From Paraburkholderia caffeinitolerans (GTDB lineage: Bacteria; Pseudomonadota; Gammaproteobacteria; Burkholderiales; Burkholderiaceae), in the NCBI RefSeq assembly GCF_902859945.1, contig NZ_CADIKL010000012.1:1-64000 (forward strand): 64,000 bases of DNA, given 5' to 3'. Position numbers and translations under genes: made by a program. The notes below the pieces were generated by a model. It did not search any database and was not told the origin of the DNA. It worked only from the letters and a program-made list of their open reading frames with translations. Positions 31,278 to 42,508 of this stretch are shown here, piece after piece (position 1 is the first letter of the stretch; the number at the start of each line of letters is the position of its first letter).

Positions 31278-32033
31278 TTACGCCTCCGGATTGACCTCGA
31301 CGAACTCGTCGTCGCCCTCGTTGCCGCGCACGGCTGCAACCACTTCGTTGACCGCGCTTGCACGGCCTTCGAGGATCGCGTCAGCCACGCCTTGCGTGTA
31401 CAGCGCGACAGCCTTGCTGGCGTCGTCGTTGCCCGGGATCACGTAGTCGATGCCTTCCGGCGAGTGGTTCGTGTCGACCACGGCGATGACGGGGATGCCC
31501 AGCTTGTTGGCTTCCGTCACGGCAATCTTGTGGTAACCGACGTCGACCACGAAAATTGCGTCGGGAATGCCGCCCATGTCCTTCACGCCGCCGATCGACT
31601 TTTGCAGCTTGGCGATTTCGCGTTCGAACAGGAGCGCTTCCTTCTTGCTCATCTTCTCGAGCTCACCCGCTTCCACGGCTGCTTCCATGTCCTTCAGGCG
31701 CTTGATCGAAACCTTCAGCGTCTTGAAGTTGGTCAGCATGCCGCCGAGCCAGCGTGCGTTCACGAACGGCATGCCAGCGCGTGCTGCTTCGTCAGCGATC
31801 GTGTCGCGCGATTGACGCTTCGTGCCGACGAACAGGATCGTGCCACGGTTCGATGCCAGCTGACGCACGTACTTCAGTGCGTCGTTGTACATCGGCAGCG
31901 TCTTTTCGAGGTTGATGATGTGAATCTTGTTGCGATGGCCGAAAATGAAGGGGGCCATCTTGGGGTTCCAGAAGCGCGTCTGGTGACCGAAGTGGACACC
32001 TGCTTCCAGCATTTGGCGCATGGTAACTGCCAT
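31278..32033 (-). CDS. rpsB: 30S ribosomal protein S2
   Basis: 251 residues. Shows [20 protein letters not shown] at the N-terminus, [20 protein letters not shown] and the coiled-coil segment (about 95-150), then [24 protein letters not shown] lies about nine bases before the ATG. A near-perfect promoter starts transcription about 220 bases upstream, leaving a long leader as expected for a gene under feedback control by its own product. Confidence 0.98.
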   Translation of the reverse strand: MAVTMRQMLEAGVHFGHQTRFWNPKMAPFIFGHRNKIHIINLEKTLPMYNDALKYVRQLASNRGTILFVGTKRQSRDTIADEAARAGMPFVNARWLGGMLTNFKTLKVSIKRLKDMEAAVEAGELEKMSKKEALLFEREIAKLQKSIGGVKDMGGIPDAIFVVDVGYHKIAVTEANKLGIPVIAVVDTNHSPEGIDYVIPGNDDASKAVALYTQGVADAILEGRASAVNEVVAAVRGNEGDDEFVEVNPEA

Positions 32034-32431
32034 GTTTCAATTCTCCGCTAGGGTTTGGGTCTTAAGCCGGCTGCTGTATCGGTGCGCCGCCCTACACTTT
32101 TGAGGACTGGCGCGCCCGACACCCTGGGTGCGTCGGCTTGCGATTTCACGTTTGCTTGTTACTTACTACATTGCCGCCGTTATTTTTTGCCCGCGGCGAC
32201 AACAGGCATAATCGACTCCTGCACCCGTGATTCGAAAGATACACGGAGCGACTTAGCCGAAGATTATAGCACGTAATACTGACCGCACTCAAGCCAGCTA
32301 TTACCCTCGGAAGAAGTCCGCCAGCGCGCCCCCCCTGCCGCCCCGCGCGCCCGCCTCCCCGCTCAAAAGCCTGCGACCCTGCGGATAAGGTGCGATAATT
32401 TGATATTCGACTGCATTTTCGGGCGCACACC
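32034..32431. other. Divergent region rpsB / map with the rpsB leader
   Basis: About 400 bases. The half nearest rpsB is its transcribed leader (32034 to about 32256), where an S2 autoregulatory structure is possible. The other half carries TGCGATAAT (32391-32399), an extended -10 candidate for map with a poor -35 (CTGCGA). No small gene or known riboswitch is recognised. Confidence 0.5.
32263..32292 (-). promoter_or_regulatory. Strong sigma-70 promoter of rpsB
   Basis: On the minus strand TTGAGT (32287-32292) and TATAAT (32263-32268) are 18 bases apart, with TGC before the -10 (extended form). Start of transcription is near 32256, giving a leader of about 220 bases to the rpsB ATG. Confidence 0.82.
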
Positions 32432-33253
32432 ATGGCCATTTCGATCAAGAACGAACACGACATCGCGCAGATGCGCGTCGCCTGCCGGCTGGCGAGCGAG
32501 GTGCTCGACTACATTACGCCCTTCGTCGTGGCGGGCGTGACGACGGGCGAACTCGACCGGCTCTGCCATGAATACATGACCAACGTGCAGGGTACGGTCC
32601 CGGCGCCGCTGAACTATCAGCCGCCCGGCTACCCGCCCTACCCGAAGGCCATCTGCACCTCGGTGAACGACGTGATCTGTCACGGTATTCCGGGCGACAA
32701 GGCGCTGAAGAACGGCGACGCGCTCAATATGGACATCACCGTGATCAAGAACGGCTACTTCGGCGACACGAGCCGCATGTTCATCGTCGGCGAGGGGTCG
32801 ATTCTCGCGAAGCGCCTCGTGCAGACCACCTATGAATGCATGTGGCTCGGCATCGATCAGGTGCGCCCGGGCGGCCATCTGGGCGACATCGGCCACGCCA
32901 TTCAGCGTTACGCCGAAGCGCAGGGCTACAGCGTCGTGCGCGAGTATTGCGGCCACGGCATCGGCACGGTGTTTCACGACGAGCCGCAGGTGCTTCACTA
33001 CGGCCGCCCCGGCACGGGCGTCGAGTTGCTGCCGGGCATGATCTTCACCATCGAACCGATGATCAACGCCGGCCGCCGCGAGATCCGCACCATGCCGGAC
33101 CAGTGGACCGTCAAGACCAAGGACCGCAGCCTCTCGGCGCAATGGGAGCATACGGTGCTCGTGACCGAGACGGGCTATGAAGTGCTGACGGTTTCGGCCG
33201 GCACGCCGGCCAAGCCGGCTATCGTTGCGCAGATGGCGGGCTCGGCCGCCTGA
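32432..33253 (+). CDS. map: Methionine aminopeptidase, type I
   Basis: 273 residues. Removes N-terminal Met from new proteins. The pita-bread fold carries the metal ligands in order: Asp in NMDITVIKNGYFGD (two), His in CGHGIGTVFHDEP, Glu in FTIEPMINAG and Glu in WEHTVLVTE. It is divergent from rpsB, a common arrangement in Proteobacteria, and precedes glnD by some 220 bases. Confidence 0.98.
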   Translation: MAISIKNEHDIAQMRVACRLASEVLDYITPFVVAGVTTGELDRLCHEYMTNVQGTVPAPLNYQPPGYPPYPKAICTSVNDVICHGIPGDKALKNGDALNMDITVIKNGYFGDTSRMFIVGEGSILAKRLVQTTYECMWLGIDQVRPGGHLGDIGHAIQRYAEAQGYSVVREYCGHGIGTVFHDEPQVLHYGRPGTGVELLPGMIFTIEPMINAGRREIRTMPDQWTVKTKDRSLSAQWEHTVLVTETGYEVLTVSAGTPAKPAIVAQMAGSAA

Positions 33254-33474
33254 TTGCAAGGCGCGCGCCGGGGGCGAGCGCAACACCAGGCGGCAGGCTG
33301 CACAATACGCATTATGAGCTGGCGTTACCCGAGTACCACCTTGGCATCATTCAGGTATAGCCCAGACATAAACCAGGCTTAAACCGGCATCGCCCCACGT
33401 CCGCACGGTCCGCCGCCCGGCAGTCCGCGTGGGCGCCGGGCATTCTTCAACCCGCGCCAACTGCACCGAAGCCC

Positions 33475-36054
33475 ATGAGCGTTCCCGCTGTCGCCGCACC
33501 CGATACGTCGTCGCTGAAGTCCGACTACAAGGCCGCCAAGGCTCAGTTGCTCGAACGGTTCAGGAGCGCATCCAATGTCGACTCGCTGATGCGCGCGCTC
33601 GCCCGCACCACCGACGACACCCTGCGCCGCGCCTGGAGCCTGTGCGACTTGCCGGCTTCGCTCGCGCTTGTGGCCGTGGGCGGCTTCGGACGCGGCGAGC
33701 TCGCGCCATACTCCGATGTCGACATCCTCGTGCTGCTGCCCGACTATGAAGCGCTCGCACCGCTCGAATCCCGCCTCGAGCAGTTCATCGGCCTCGCGTG
33801 GGACCTCGGCCTCGAAATCGGCAGCAGTGTGCGCAGCGTCTCGCAATGCCTCGAAGAAGCCGCCGGCGACGTGACGGTGCGCACGTCGCTACTCGAAGCG
33901 CGCCGCATCACGGGCAGCCCGACGCTATTCGGCGACTTCGTGCAGCGCTACCGCGACGCCATGGACCCACGCGCGTTCTTCCAGGCCAAAGTGCTGGAAA
34001 TGCGCCAGCGTCACGGGCGCTTCCAGGATACGCCCTACGCGCTGGAGCCGAACGTCAAGGAAAGCCCCGGCGGCTTGCGCGACCTGCAACTGATCCTCTG
34101 GGTCAGCGAAGCCGCAGCATTTGGCAGCAGTTGGAAAGAACTCGATCAGCGTGGGCTCATCACGGAGCGCGAGGCGCGCGAACTGCGCCGCAACGAAGCG
34201 TTTCTGAAAACCCTGCGGGCGCGCCTGCATGTGATCGCGGGCCGCCGCCAGGACATCCTCGTGTTCGATCTACAGACGAGCGTGGCCGAAAGCTTCGGCT
34301 ACTCGGCCAGCGCGGCGCGGCGCGCGAGCGAGCAGCTCATGCGGCGCTACTACTGGGCGGCCAAGGCGGTCACGCAGCTGACGACCATCCTCATCCAGAA
34401 CATCGAGGCGCAGCTCTTCCCGAGCACGAGCGGCATCACGCGGACCCTCTCGGATCATTTCGTCGAAAAACAGGGCATGATCGAAATCGTGACCGACGAC
34501 GTGTTCGAGCGCGAACCGCATGCAATCCTCGAAGCCTTCCTGCTTTACGAACAGGTGCCTGGCGTGAAGGGCCTCTCGGCGCGCACCTTGCGCGCGCTGT
34601 ACAACGCGCGCGAGAGGATGGACCAGCACTGGCGCCGCGACCCAGAAAACCGCCGCCTCTTCATGGCGATCATGAAGGAGCCAGCGGGCATCACCCATGC
34701 CATCCGGCTGATGAACCAGACGAGCGTGCTGGGGCGCTACCTGCTGAACTTCCGGCGCATCGTCGGGCAGATGCAGCACGACCTCTATCACGTCTACACG
34801 GTCGATCAGCACATCCTGATGGTGCTGCGCAATATCCGCCGCTTCGCCGTGGCAGAGCATGTGCACGAGTATCCGTTCTGCAGCCAGTTGATCGCCGATT
34901 TCGAGCGGCCCTGGGTGCTTTTCGTGGCGGCGCTCTTTCACGACATCGCCAAGGGGCGCGGCGGCGACCATTCGCAGCTCGGCATGGCCGACGCGCGGCG
35001 GTTCTGCCGCGAGCACGGCATCGCCAGTGAAGACTCCGACCTGATCGTCTGGCTCGTCCAGCAGCACCTGACCATGAGCCAGGTCGCCCAGAAACAGGAC
35101 ACGAGCGACCCCGAAGTGGTGAAGCGTTTTGCCGATCTGGTGGGCTCGAAGCGCCGGCTTTCGGCGCTCTATCTGCTGACCGTGGCCGATATCCGCGGCA
35201 CCAGCCCCAAGGTCTGGAACAACTGGAAGGGCAAGCTGCTGGAGGATCTCTACCGCTCGACGCTCGCCGTGCTCGGCGGCGCCCAGCCCGACGCGCACTC
35301 GGAACTCAAAACGCGCCAGGAACTGGCGCTCGCGCTGCTGCGCCTCGAAACCGTGCCGGAGCACGCGCACCGTGCGCTGTGGGACAAGCTCGACGTGGGC
35401 TATTTCCTGCGCCACGACGCTGCCGACATCGCGTGGCAGACGCGCGTGCTCTACCGCTATGTGGAAACGCCCTCGCCGGTCGTGCGCGCGCGGCCCTCGC
35501 CCGTGGGCGAAGCGCTGCAAGTGCTGGTCTATGCGAAGGACCGGCCGGACCTGTTCGCCACCATGTGCGGCTACTTCGACCGCAGCGGCCTGTCCGTGCT
35601 CGATGCGCGCGTAAGCACGACGCGTCACGGCTACGCGCTGGACAACTTCATCGTCGCCCACCCCGAGGGCGACGTGCATTACCGCGATATCGCGAATCTG
35701 GTCGAGCAAGAACTCGCCCAGCGCCTCGCGGCGTCCGGCAATCCGCTGCCGGAGCCGTCGAAGGGGCGGCTCTCGCGCCTGTCGCGCACTTTCCCGGTCA
35801 CGCCGCGCGTCGACCTGCGTGCCGACGAGCGCGACCAGTACTACATCCTCTCCGTGTCGGCGAACGACCGGCTGGGCCTTCTTTATTCCATCGCGCGCGT
35901 GCTGGCCGAGCACCGCATCGGCGTCCAGGCGGCGCGGATCAATACGCTCGGCGAGCGCGTGGAGGACGTGTTTCTGCTCGACGGGTCGGGTCTGTCCGAC
36001 AACCGCCAGCAGATCCGCGTCGAAACCGAACTGCTGCGCGCGATAGCAGTGTGA
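33475..36054 (+). CDS. glnD: [Protein-PII] uridylyltransferase / uridylyl-removing enzyme
   Basis: 859 residues. Senses glutamine and modifies PII proteins, controlling nitrogen assimilation. The nucleotidyltransferase motif [19 protein letters not shown] is at about residues 65-83. The HD hydrolase domain has [16 protein letters not shown] near residue 495. Two C-terminal ACT domains (about 675 and 785 onward, the latter [20 protein letters not shown]) bind glutamine. The order map-glnD is common in this family. The 220 bases before it show no clear promoter. Confidence 0.97.
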   Translation: MSVPAVAAPDTSSLKSDYKAAKAQLLERFRSASNVDSLMRALARTTDDTLRRAWSLCDLPASLALVAVGGFGRGELAPYSDVDILVLLPDYEALAPLESRLEQFIGLAWDLGLEIGSSVRSVSQCLEEAAGDVTVRTSLLEARRITGSPTLFGDFVQRYRDAMDPRAFFQAKVLEMRQRHGRFQDTPYALEPNVKESPGGLRDLQLILWVSEAAAFGSSWKELDQRGLITEREARELRRNEAFLKTLRARLHVIAGRRQDILVFDLQTSVAESFGYSASAARRASEQLMRRYYWAAKAVTQLTTILIQNIEAQLFPSTSGITRTLSDHFVEKQGMIEIVTDDVFEREPHAILEAFLLYEQVPGVKGLSARTLRALYNARERMDQHWRRDPENRRLFMAIMKEPAGITHAIRLMNQTSVLGRYLLNFRRIVGQMQHDLYHVYTVDQHILMVLRNIRRFAVAEHVHEYPFCSQLIADFERPWVLFVAALFHDIAKGRGGDHSQLGMADARRFCREHGIASEDSDLIVWLVQQHLTMSQVAQKQDTSDPEVVKRFADLVGSKRRLSALYLLTVADIRGTSPKVWNNWKGKLLEDLYRSTLAVLGGAQPDAHSELKTRQELALALLRLETVPEHAHRALWDKLDVGYFLRHDAADIAWQTRVLYRYVETPSPVVRARPSPVGEALQVLVYAKDRPDLFATMCGYFDRSGLSVLDARVSTTRHGYALDNFIVAHPEGDVHYRDIANLVEQELAQRLAASGNPLPEPSKGRLSRLSRTFPVTPRVDLRADERDQYYILSVSANDRLGLLYSIARVLAEHRIGVQAARINTLGERVEDVFLLDGSGLSDNRQQIRVETELLRAIAV

Positions 36055-36079
36055 AAGCAACATCGAAAGACGTAAAACC

Positions 36080-38242
36080 ATGCGAGCCAAACTGACAGCC
36101 AAACATCCGCGCCCGGCCACGCCCGAACGCGCCCCCGTCCGCCGCGGCAGCACGACCGCCCGCAAGCCGGTGCGCTCAGACGAGGCGCGGCCGGCTGAAG
36201 GACGGCCCGCACAAGCGCGCCCGTCGACGGCAAAACCCGGTGGGAAGCCCATGTCCGGGAAGCCGGCGACCGCGCGCGAACGCGACACGTCGAACCGCCC
36301 CGCTCGCCCGCCGCGCGAAGGCGGTGGCTACGGCGACGAGCGCCGTCCGTTCCGTGCTCGTGAAGAAGGTGGCGAGCGCCGGTTCCCCCGTCGTGATGAA
36401 GGCGAAGGCCAACGTCCCTTCCGCGCACGCGATGAAGGCGGTGAACGCCGCTTCCCGCGCCGTGATGAAGGCGAAGGCCAGCGCCCCTTCCGTGCACGCG
36501 ACGAAGGTGGTGAACGTCGCCCGTTCCGTGCTCGTGAAGAAGGCGGCGATCGCCGCTTCCCGCGCCGTGACGAAGGCGAAGGCCAGCGCCCCTTCCGTTC
36601 ACGCGACGAAGGTGGTGAACGCCGCCCGCTCCGTGCTCGTGAAGAAGGCGGCGAACGCCGCTTCCCGCGCCGTGATGAAGGCGAAGGCCAGCGCCCCTTC
36701 CGTGCACGCGACGAAGGTGGTGAACGCCGTCCGTTCCGTGCTCGTGAAGAAGGCGGTGAACGCCGCTTCCCGCGCCGTGACGAAGGCGAAGGCCAGCGCC
36801 CCTTCCGTGCACGCGACGAAGGTGGTGAACGCCGTCCGTTCCGTGCTCGTGAAGAAGGCGGTGAACGCCGCTTCCCGCGCCGTGATGAAGGCGAAGGCCA
36901 ACGTCCCTTCCGCGCACGCGATGAAGGTGGTGAACGCCGTCCGTTCCGTGCTCGTGAAGAAGGTGGCGAGCGCCGCTTCCCGCGCCGGGATGAAGGCGAA
37001 GGCCAACGCCCCTTCCGCGCACGCGATGAAGGTGGTGAACGCCGTCCGTTCCGCGCTCGTGAAGAAGGTGGCGAGCGCCGCTTCCCGCGCCGTGACGAAG
37101 GCCAGCGCCCGTCCCGTGCTCGCGAAGAAGGTGGCGAACGCCGCTTCCCGCGCCGTGATGAAAGCGAAGGCCAACGTCCCTTCCGCGCACGCGATGAAGG
37201 CGGCGAACGCCGTTTCCCGCGTCGGGACGACGGCGACGATCGACGCCCCTCGTTTCGCCGCGACCAGGGTTCCGACGAACGGCGCCCGCGCGACGACCGT
37301 GGCTTCGCGCGCCCCGTGAAATCCTCTTGGGGTAACGCAAACGAGCGCAGCGCGGAAGACGCCCGCGCACGCAAGCCCGGCCCGAAACCCTTCGCGAAGG
37401 GCTCCGGCCAGGCCCCGCGCCGCACCCCGGCTGCCGGCGACCAAGCCGCCCCGCAACGCACAGCGCGCGTGGAGGTCGACGGCGACAACGCGCTGCGCCT
37501 GTCCAAGCGCATGTCGGAACTGGGCCTGTGCTCGCGCCGCGAAGCCGATGAATGGATCGAAAAAGGCTGGGTCTATGTGGACGGCGAAGTCGTCGACACG
37601 CTAGGCGCCAAGGTCACGCCGCAGCAGCGCATCGAAGTCGACCCCGCCGCGCTCGCCGCGCAGGCGCGCCAAGTGACGATCCTGCTACACAAGCCGGTGG
37701 GCTATGTCTCGGGCCAGGCCGAAGACGGCTATGAGCCGGCGGCCACGCTCGTCACGGCCGGGAATCACTGGGACGGCGATCACTCGGGCATCCGCTTTTC
37801 GGCGCAACACCTACGTACGCTCGCACCGGCGGGCCGCCTCGACATCGACTCGACCGGCCTGCTCGTACTGACCCAGGACGGCCGCGTAGCGAAGCAGTTG
37901 ATCGGCGAAAGCTCCGATATCGACAAGGAATACCTCGTGCGCGTGACCTACGGCGACATCGAGATGGAAGTCGACCAGCACTTCCCGCCTGAATTGCTGG
38001 CCAGGCTGCGCCACGGCCTCTCGCTCGACGACGTGCCGCTCAAGCCCGCCATGGTGAGCTGGCAAAATGGCGAGCAGCTGCGCTTCGTGCTGCGCGAAGG
38101 CAAGAAGCGCCAGATCCGCCGCATGTGCGAACTGGTCGGGCTGAAGGTGGTGGGCCTCAAGCGCGTGCGCATGGGCCGCGTGCTGCTGGGCGCGCTGCCG
38201 CAGGGGCAATGGCGCTATCTGTCGGCTGACGAGGCGTTCTGA
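36080..38242 (+). CDS. rluB: RluB/RsuA-family rRNA pseudouridine synthase with a long repetitive N-terminus
   Basis: 720 residues; the enzyme itself is only the last 250. The S4 RNA-binding domain starts near residue 472 (RLSKRMSELGLCSRREADEW) and the catalytic motif GRLDIDSTGLLVL is near 584, its second Asp being the likely nucleophile. KKRQIRRMCELVGLKVVGLK completes the family pattern. The first 90 residues are basic, and about 85-390 consist of repeats of RDEGGERR, PFRAREEGGERR and FPRRDEGEGQRP, a mixed-charge Arg/Glu/Gly tract encoded by a 105-bp DNA repeat. Burkholderiaceae RluB proteins often have low-complexity N-termini, but this one is very long. RluB is assigned by similarity; the target is probably 23S rRNA. 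Confidence 0.9.
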   Translation: MRAKLTAKHPRPATPERAPVRRGSTTARKPVRSDEARPAEGRPAQARPSTAKPGGKPMSGKPATARERDTSNRPARPPREGGGYGDERRPFRAREEGGERRFPRRDEGEGQRPFRARDEGGERRFPRRDEGEGQRPFRARDEGGERRPFRAREEGGDRRFPRRDEGEGQRPFRSRDEGGERRPLRAREEGGERRFPRRDEGEGQRPFRARDEGGERRPFRAREEGGERRFPRRDEGEGQRPFRARDEGGERRPFRAREEGGERRFPRRDEGEGQRPFRARDEGGERRPFRAREEGGERRFPRRDEGEGQRPFRARDEGGERRPFRAREEGGERRFPRRDEGQRPSRAREEGGERRFPRRDESEGQRPFRARDEGGERRFPRRDDGDDRRPSFRRDQGSDERRPRDDRGFARPVKSSWGNANERSAEDARARKPGPKPFAKGSGQAPRRTPAAGDQAAPQRTARVEVDGDNALRLSKRMSELGLCSRREADEWIEKGWVYVDGEVVDTLGAKVTPQQRIEVDPAALAAQARQVTILLHKPVGYVSGQAEDGYEPAATLVTAGNHWDGDHSGIRFSAQHLRTLAPAGRLDIDSTGLLVLTQDGRVAKQLIGESSDIDKEYLVRVTYGDIEMEVDQHFPPELLARLRHGLSLDDVPLKPAMVSWQNGEQLRFVLREGKKRQIRRMCELVGLKVVGLKRVRMGRVLLGALPQGQWRYLSADEAF
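36336..37245 (+). repeat. Coding tandem repeat array in the RluB-like gene (105-bp unit)
   Basis: The block start GCGCCCCTTCCG or its variants recurs at 36481, 36586, 36691, 36796, 36901 and 37006, exactly 105 bases apart (35 residues). Shortened units of 69-70 bases flank it on both sides, so the array covers about 0.9 kb. Units differ mainly by synonymous changes plus a few Arg/Glu/Asp swaps. Being a multiple of three, unit gain or loss keeps the frame. Confidence 0.92.
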
Positions 38243-38263
38243 ACGCCGCCAGTTGCTGCAAGT

Positions 38264-38291
38264 AAAACGGGAGCCGCGGCTCCCGTTTTTT
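38264..38291. terminator. Bidirectional terminator between rluB and def
   Basis: A perfect palindrome whose half is AAAACGGGAGCCG (38264-38276 and 38277-38289), followed by more T. It can end the rightward rluB transcript and the leftward ligA-def transcript, which converge here. Confidence 0.88.
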
Positions 38292-38321
38292 ATGTGCGCC
38301 CGCTTGCGCGCGCGCCCGATC

Positions 38322-40951
<2,630 letters not shown>

Positions 40952-41034
40952 TTATCTCAGGAAGCCATCGCTGTGGCATCGGCCGAACGGCCAGCTTCGT
41001 GCGTCGCCGAACGACCCGCGTTTGCACGGCGCAC

Positions 41035-41065
41035 AAAAAAAGCGCGGCGCCATGATGGCGCCGCG
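41035..41065 (-). terminator. Terminator after zipA
   Basis: 10-bp stem CGCGGCGCCA (41043-41052) / TGGCGCCGCG (41056-41065) with a 3-base loop. On the minus strand it is followed by a run of seven T. It lies about 30 bases past the zipA stop and before ligA, so ligA is transcribed separately. Confidence 0.85.
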
Positions 41066-41092
41066 TCTCTTGCGATGATCAAGCGTTCGTCG

Positions 41093-42427
41093 TTACTGGC
41101 TGAAGAGCCGCCGCGTGGCCGGCGAGCCCGCCGGAATGCCGGCCTGCTCGAGCTTCGCGTAGAGCGTCATGAGCTGCTTGTCGATGGACTGCAGCACGGA
41201 CTCCGGCAGCGGCCGGCGCTGATCGTCCACCACGCGGCCGCCGATGCGCTCCGCGAGCGAGCGCGCGTAATCGCACATCAGGCGGAACGGCAGGATGTCT
41301 TCGTCGGCCACCGGCACATCGAGGACCAGGGTGATCATCTGGCCACCCTTGTAAGTAAGATCGTCGCGCAAGAAGTTGGTGTCGCCGAATTGCAGCATGA
41401 ACACCGGGCTCTGCTTCGAGTCGAGCTTGACAAAGCGCGTGCCGTCGCGCGAGAGCAGCAGGCCGTCCTGGGCCGCCACCGCCTGCACGTAGTTCGCCGA
41501 CCACGGTGCGCCGTCCGAGAGCACGTTGATCGAAAGCTGGGCGTCGCACTGCGCCGCGAAGCCATCGAGTTCGCGGGCCATCGCTACGGTTTCCGTCATG
41601 TCCGGGAATTCGGGCAGACCGTCGAGCGCATCCGCGAACTGCTGCACGCCCGCAACGAACTCGGAGAACTCCAGTTCGTTGAGCGGGCCATTGCGGTTCG
41701 CCAGTTGCGCGGCCGCGCGCAATTCTTCGTAACGCACGCCGTTTTGCAGCAGTTCCCAACCATCGCCGCCTTCGGGCTTGCCTTCGATATGCACTGGCTT
41801 GCTGCCCGCGCGGCGCAGGCGCTGCGCAAGCGGAATCACGCGCTCGCCGGGCTGCGGCCCGCCGAGCCGGATCGGCACGATGCAGTCGATGCGCCGATCC
41901 ACGATGGCGGGCGGCGCCGACGAGATCGTCGTGGCGGCAGGCAGCACCGGCTCGACGCGATCGTCTTCAGCGCGCTTTTCACCCGGCTTTTCATCGCGCT
42001 TTTCGTCGTGCTTCTCGTCCTTTGCGACGTGAGCCGCCGGCTCGCCGTGCTCCGTTGAGGACGCACGCGAGTCCTCACCTTCGGCCTCGTCGGGCTCATC
42101 GTTCGAAAAGCCATTCGGCGAAGTTCTCTCCGCCTGGATGTCCACTGGCGTATCGGCGGGCGCCACCGCGCCGAAGCCCGGCTCCATGCGCTCCTCGGCG
42201 GCACTGCCGCCCGCGAGCGACGGTTCGCGTTTGGCCGGCGCACGAGCCGGCTCGATGAACGGGCTCTGCTCGTTCAGGTCGTCGCGCAACGGCGCCTCGG
42301 CCGTTTCCTCGGGCATGGGACGCGGCATGCGCCGACGCACCCTGGCGCTCTGCCACGCGTTGTACACCACCACGCCCCCGACGACCACGGCACCCGCGCC
42401 GATCAACCCGAGAGTCAACTGATCCAT
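41093..42427 (-). CDS. zipA: Cell division protein ZipA-like
   Basis: 444 residues. An N-terminal membrane anchor (LTLGLIGAGAVVVGGVVVYN, residues 4-23) is followed by a basic patch (VRRRMPRP), then a long Ala/Glu/Asp/Pro-rich disordered linker (about 40-180). The C-terminal ZipA/FtsZ-binding domain (about 290-430) includes YVQAVAAQDGLLLSRDGTRF and GGQMITLVLDVPVADEDI. ZipA tethers FtsZ to the membrane. Its place between smc and ligA supports the call, as zipA-ligA adjacency is common. Confidence 0.9.
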   Translation of the reverse strand: MDQLTLGLIGAGAVVVGGVVVYNAWQSARVRRRMPRPMPEETAEAPLRDDLNEQSPFIEPARAPAKREPSLAGGSAAEERMEPGFGAVAPADTPVDIQAERTSPNGFSNDEPDEAEGEDSRASSTEHGEPAAHVAKDEKHDEKRDEKPGEKRAEDDRVEPVLPAATTISSAPPAIVDRRIDCIVPIRLGGPQPGERVIPLAQRLRRAGSKPVHIEGKPEGGDGWELLQNGVRYEELRAAAQLANRNGPLNELEFSEFVAGVQQFADALDGLPEFPDMTETVAMARELDGFAAQCDAQLSINVLSDGAPWSANYVQAVAAQDGLLLSRDGTRFVKLDSKQSPVFMLQFGDTNFLRDDLTYKGGQMITLVLDVPVADEDILPFRLMCDYARSLAERIGGRVVDDQRRPLPESVLQSIDKQLMTLYAKLEQAGIPAGSPATRRLFSQ

Positions 42428-42508
42428 GCATGCTCCATCTGCAATTCTTTTCCGGCGGCGCGCTTCGTCCCTACGTCCTCAGGGACACGCGCGCCGCGTG
42501 CGTGGCCA

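Noticed and set aside
34270..36288. A 672-codon open frame antisense to glnD
   Set aside because: Mirror frame of glnD; no recognisable domain or start signal.
36336..37245. Possible CRISPR array
   Set aside because: Repeats are contiguous 105-bp coding units without unique spacers and stay in frame with the downstream enzyme.
35883..37512. Very long open frames on both strands and in other frames over the RluB repeat (up to nearly 500 codons)
   Set aside because: They arise because a stop-free 105-bp repeat is stop-free in several frames at once; only the plus frame leading into the S4 and catalytic domains has family similarity.
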